Assembly: GCA_023442905.1 (NCBI GenBank) | Contig: JAEZWY010000198.1 | Coordinates: 1 to 5,818 of the forward strand | From: Bacillota bacterium | Lineage (GTDB): Bacteria; Bacillota; Bacilli; Lactobacillales; Aerococcaceae | Length of the DNA stretch: 5,818 bases | Direction of reading: 5' to 3' | In this document: one piece after another, positions 5,703 through 5,818 of the stretch | Position numbering within the stretch: position 1 is the first letter of the stretch | Layout: each line of letters opens with the position of its first letter | Translations under genes and position numbers: made by a program | The notes under the pieces: model-generated | Seen by the model: the letters and a program-made list of their open reading frames with translations, nothing else | Told to the model about the DNA's origin: nothing | The model's database searches: none

Positions 5703-5755
5703 AACCCGAAAACTGAACACTCAAAAAAAGAGTGTTGTAAGTTTTCGGGTTATTT
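5703..5755 (+). terminator. Large hairpin with U-rich tail near the junction
   Basis: AACCCGAAAACT (5703-5714) pairs perfectly with AGTTTTCGGGTT (5740-5751), and AACACTC (5716-5722) with GAGTGTT (5730-5736). Together they give 19 base pairs with a small internal loop and an A7 loop. On the plus strand it is followed by the T-rich ATTTTTAT. It could stop transcription entering the gene that starts at 5811. Confidence 0.65.
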
Positions 5756-5778
5756 TTATGCAAAATTTTCGGTATACT
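5750..5778 (+). promoter_or_regulatory. Candidate promoter of the gene starting at 5811
   Basis: TATACT at 5773-5778 is a good -10 box. The sequence 17 nt upstream, TTATTT (5750-5755), is a poor -35. An inverted repeat, GTATACTC (5772-5779) against GAGTTATAC (5785-5793, one extra base), overlaps the -10 and could be an operator or form a 5' RNA hairpin. Confidence 0.4.
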
Positions 5779-5810
5779 CTATTTGAGTTATACAGAAGGG
5801 AGTGGACAGG

Positions 5811-5818
5811 ATGAGTAA
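5811..5818 (+). CDS. Start of a gene leaving the window
   Basis: ATG at 5811 is preceded by AAGGGAG (5796-5802) at an 8-nt spacing and by a -10-like box. Only Met-Ser and two bases of the third codon are inside the window, so the product cannot be identified. If the region is an insertion sequence, this would be its transposase. That is inference from position only. Confidence 0.45.

Larger units (their letters stand above)
5701..5818 (+). mobile_element. Possible left end of an inserted mobile element
   Basis: The permease reading frame stops abruptly at 5701-5703. The following 118 bases have a different organisation: a large hairpin (5703-5751), a promoter-like sequence, a good Shine-Dalgarno and a start codon pointing out of the window. 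This resembles the start of an insertion sequence, where a hairpin shields the transposase from outside transcription. I do not recognise the terminal sequence, no target duplication can be seen with only one end present, and the family is unknown. A deletion joining two loci would look the same. Confidence 0.4.

Noticed and set aside
5764..5778. AATTTTCGGTATACT as a CodY box.
   Set aside because: The left half fits but the right half does not, and the context is a probable mobile element.

Overview
The window is low-GC Firmicutes DNA. The purine-rich ribosome binding sites, U-tailed hairpin terminators, a lipobox-bearing solute-binding protein and a Gram-positive-type NagA all point to the Lactobacillales. 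An Aerococcaceae/Carnobacteriaceae-like host is my impression only and cannot be proven from this sequence. The order from left to right is: the 3' end of an SLC13/ArsB-type membrane transporter (+); a leader region; a branched-chain amino acid binding lipoprotein of the LivJ type (+); its terminator; a promoter and N-acetylglucosamine-6-phosphate deacetylase, nagA (+); a decayed OppF-type ABC ATPase fragment (+); a terminator that works in both directions; then, on the minus strand, a membrane-anchored extracellular protein of unknown function downstream of an ABC-2 type permease. The permease has lost its 5' end at about 5700, where an unrelated sequence begins that looks like the left end of a mobile element.

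The most interesting part is 362-576, upstream of the LivJ-type gene. A promoter-like sequence is followed by a good Shine-Dalgarno and a 20-codon open frame (426-488) whose peptide contains Ile-Val-Ile-Ile-Ile-Ile just before the stop. After it come a strong 13-bp hairpin (516-546) and a classical intrinsic terminator (549-576), all ahead of the livJ start at 661. This is the architecture of ribosome-mediated transcription attenuation sensing charged tRNA-Ile/Val. Here it would control a solute-binding protein for uptake rather than a biosynthetic operon. The stop codon of the leader lies inside CTTAGG (484-489), which is complementary to CCTAAG (546-551) at the foot of the terminator. This gives a simple, testable model for coupling leader translation to read-through.

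The LivJ-type gene is an orphan: no livHMGF genes follow, and it is closed by its own terminator. nagA also looks monocistronic. The stretch 3385-3646 preserves the Walker B region of an oligopeptide-transporter ATPase joined out of frame to its C-terminus. This suggests a deletion at a short sequence match within a former opp locus, whose terminator survives. The minus-strand pair appears to be the distal end of an ABC exporter operon whose first genes or promoter were separated from it by the rearrangement at 5700.
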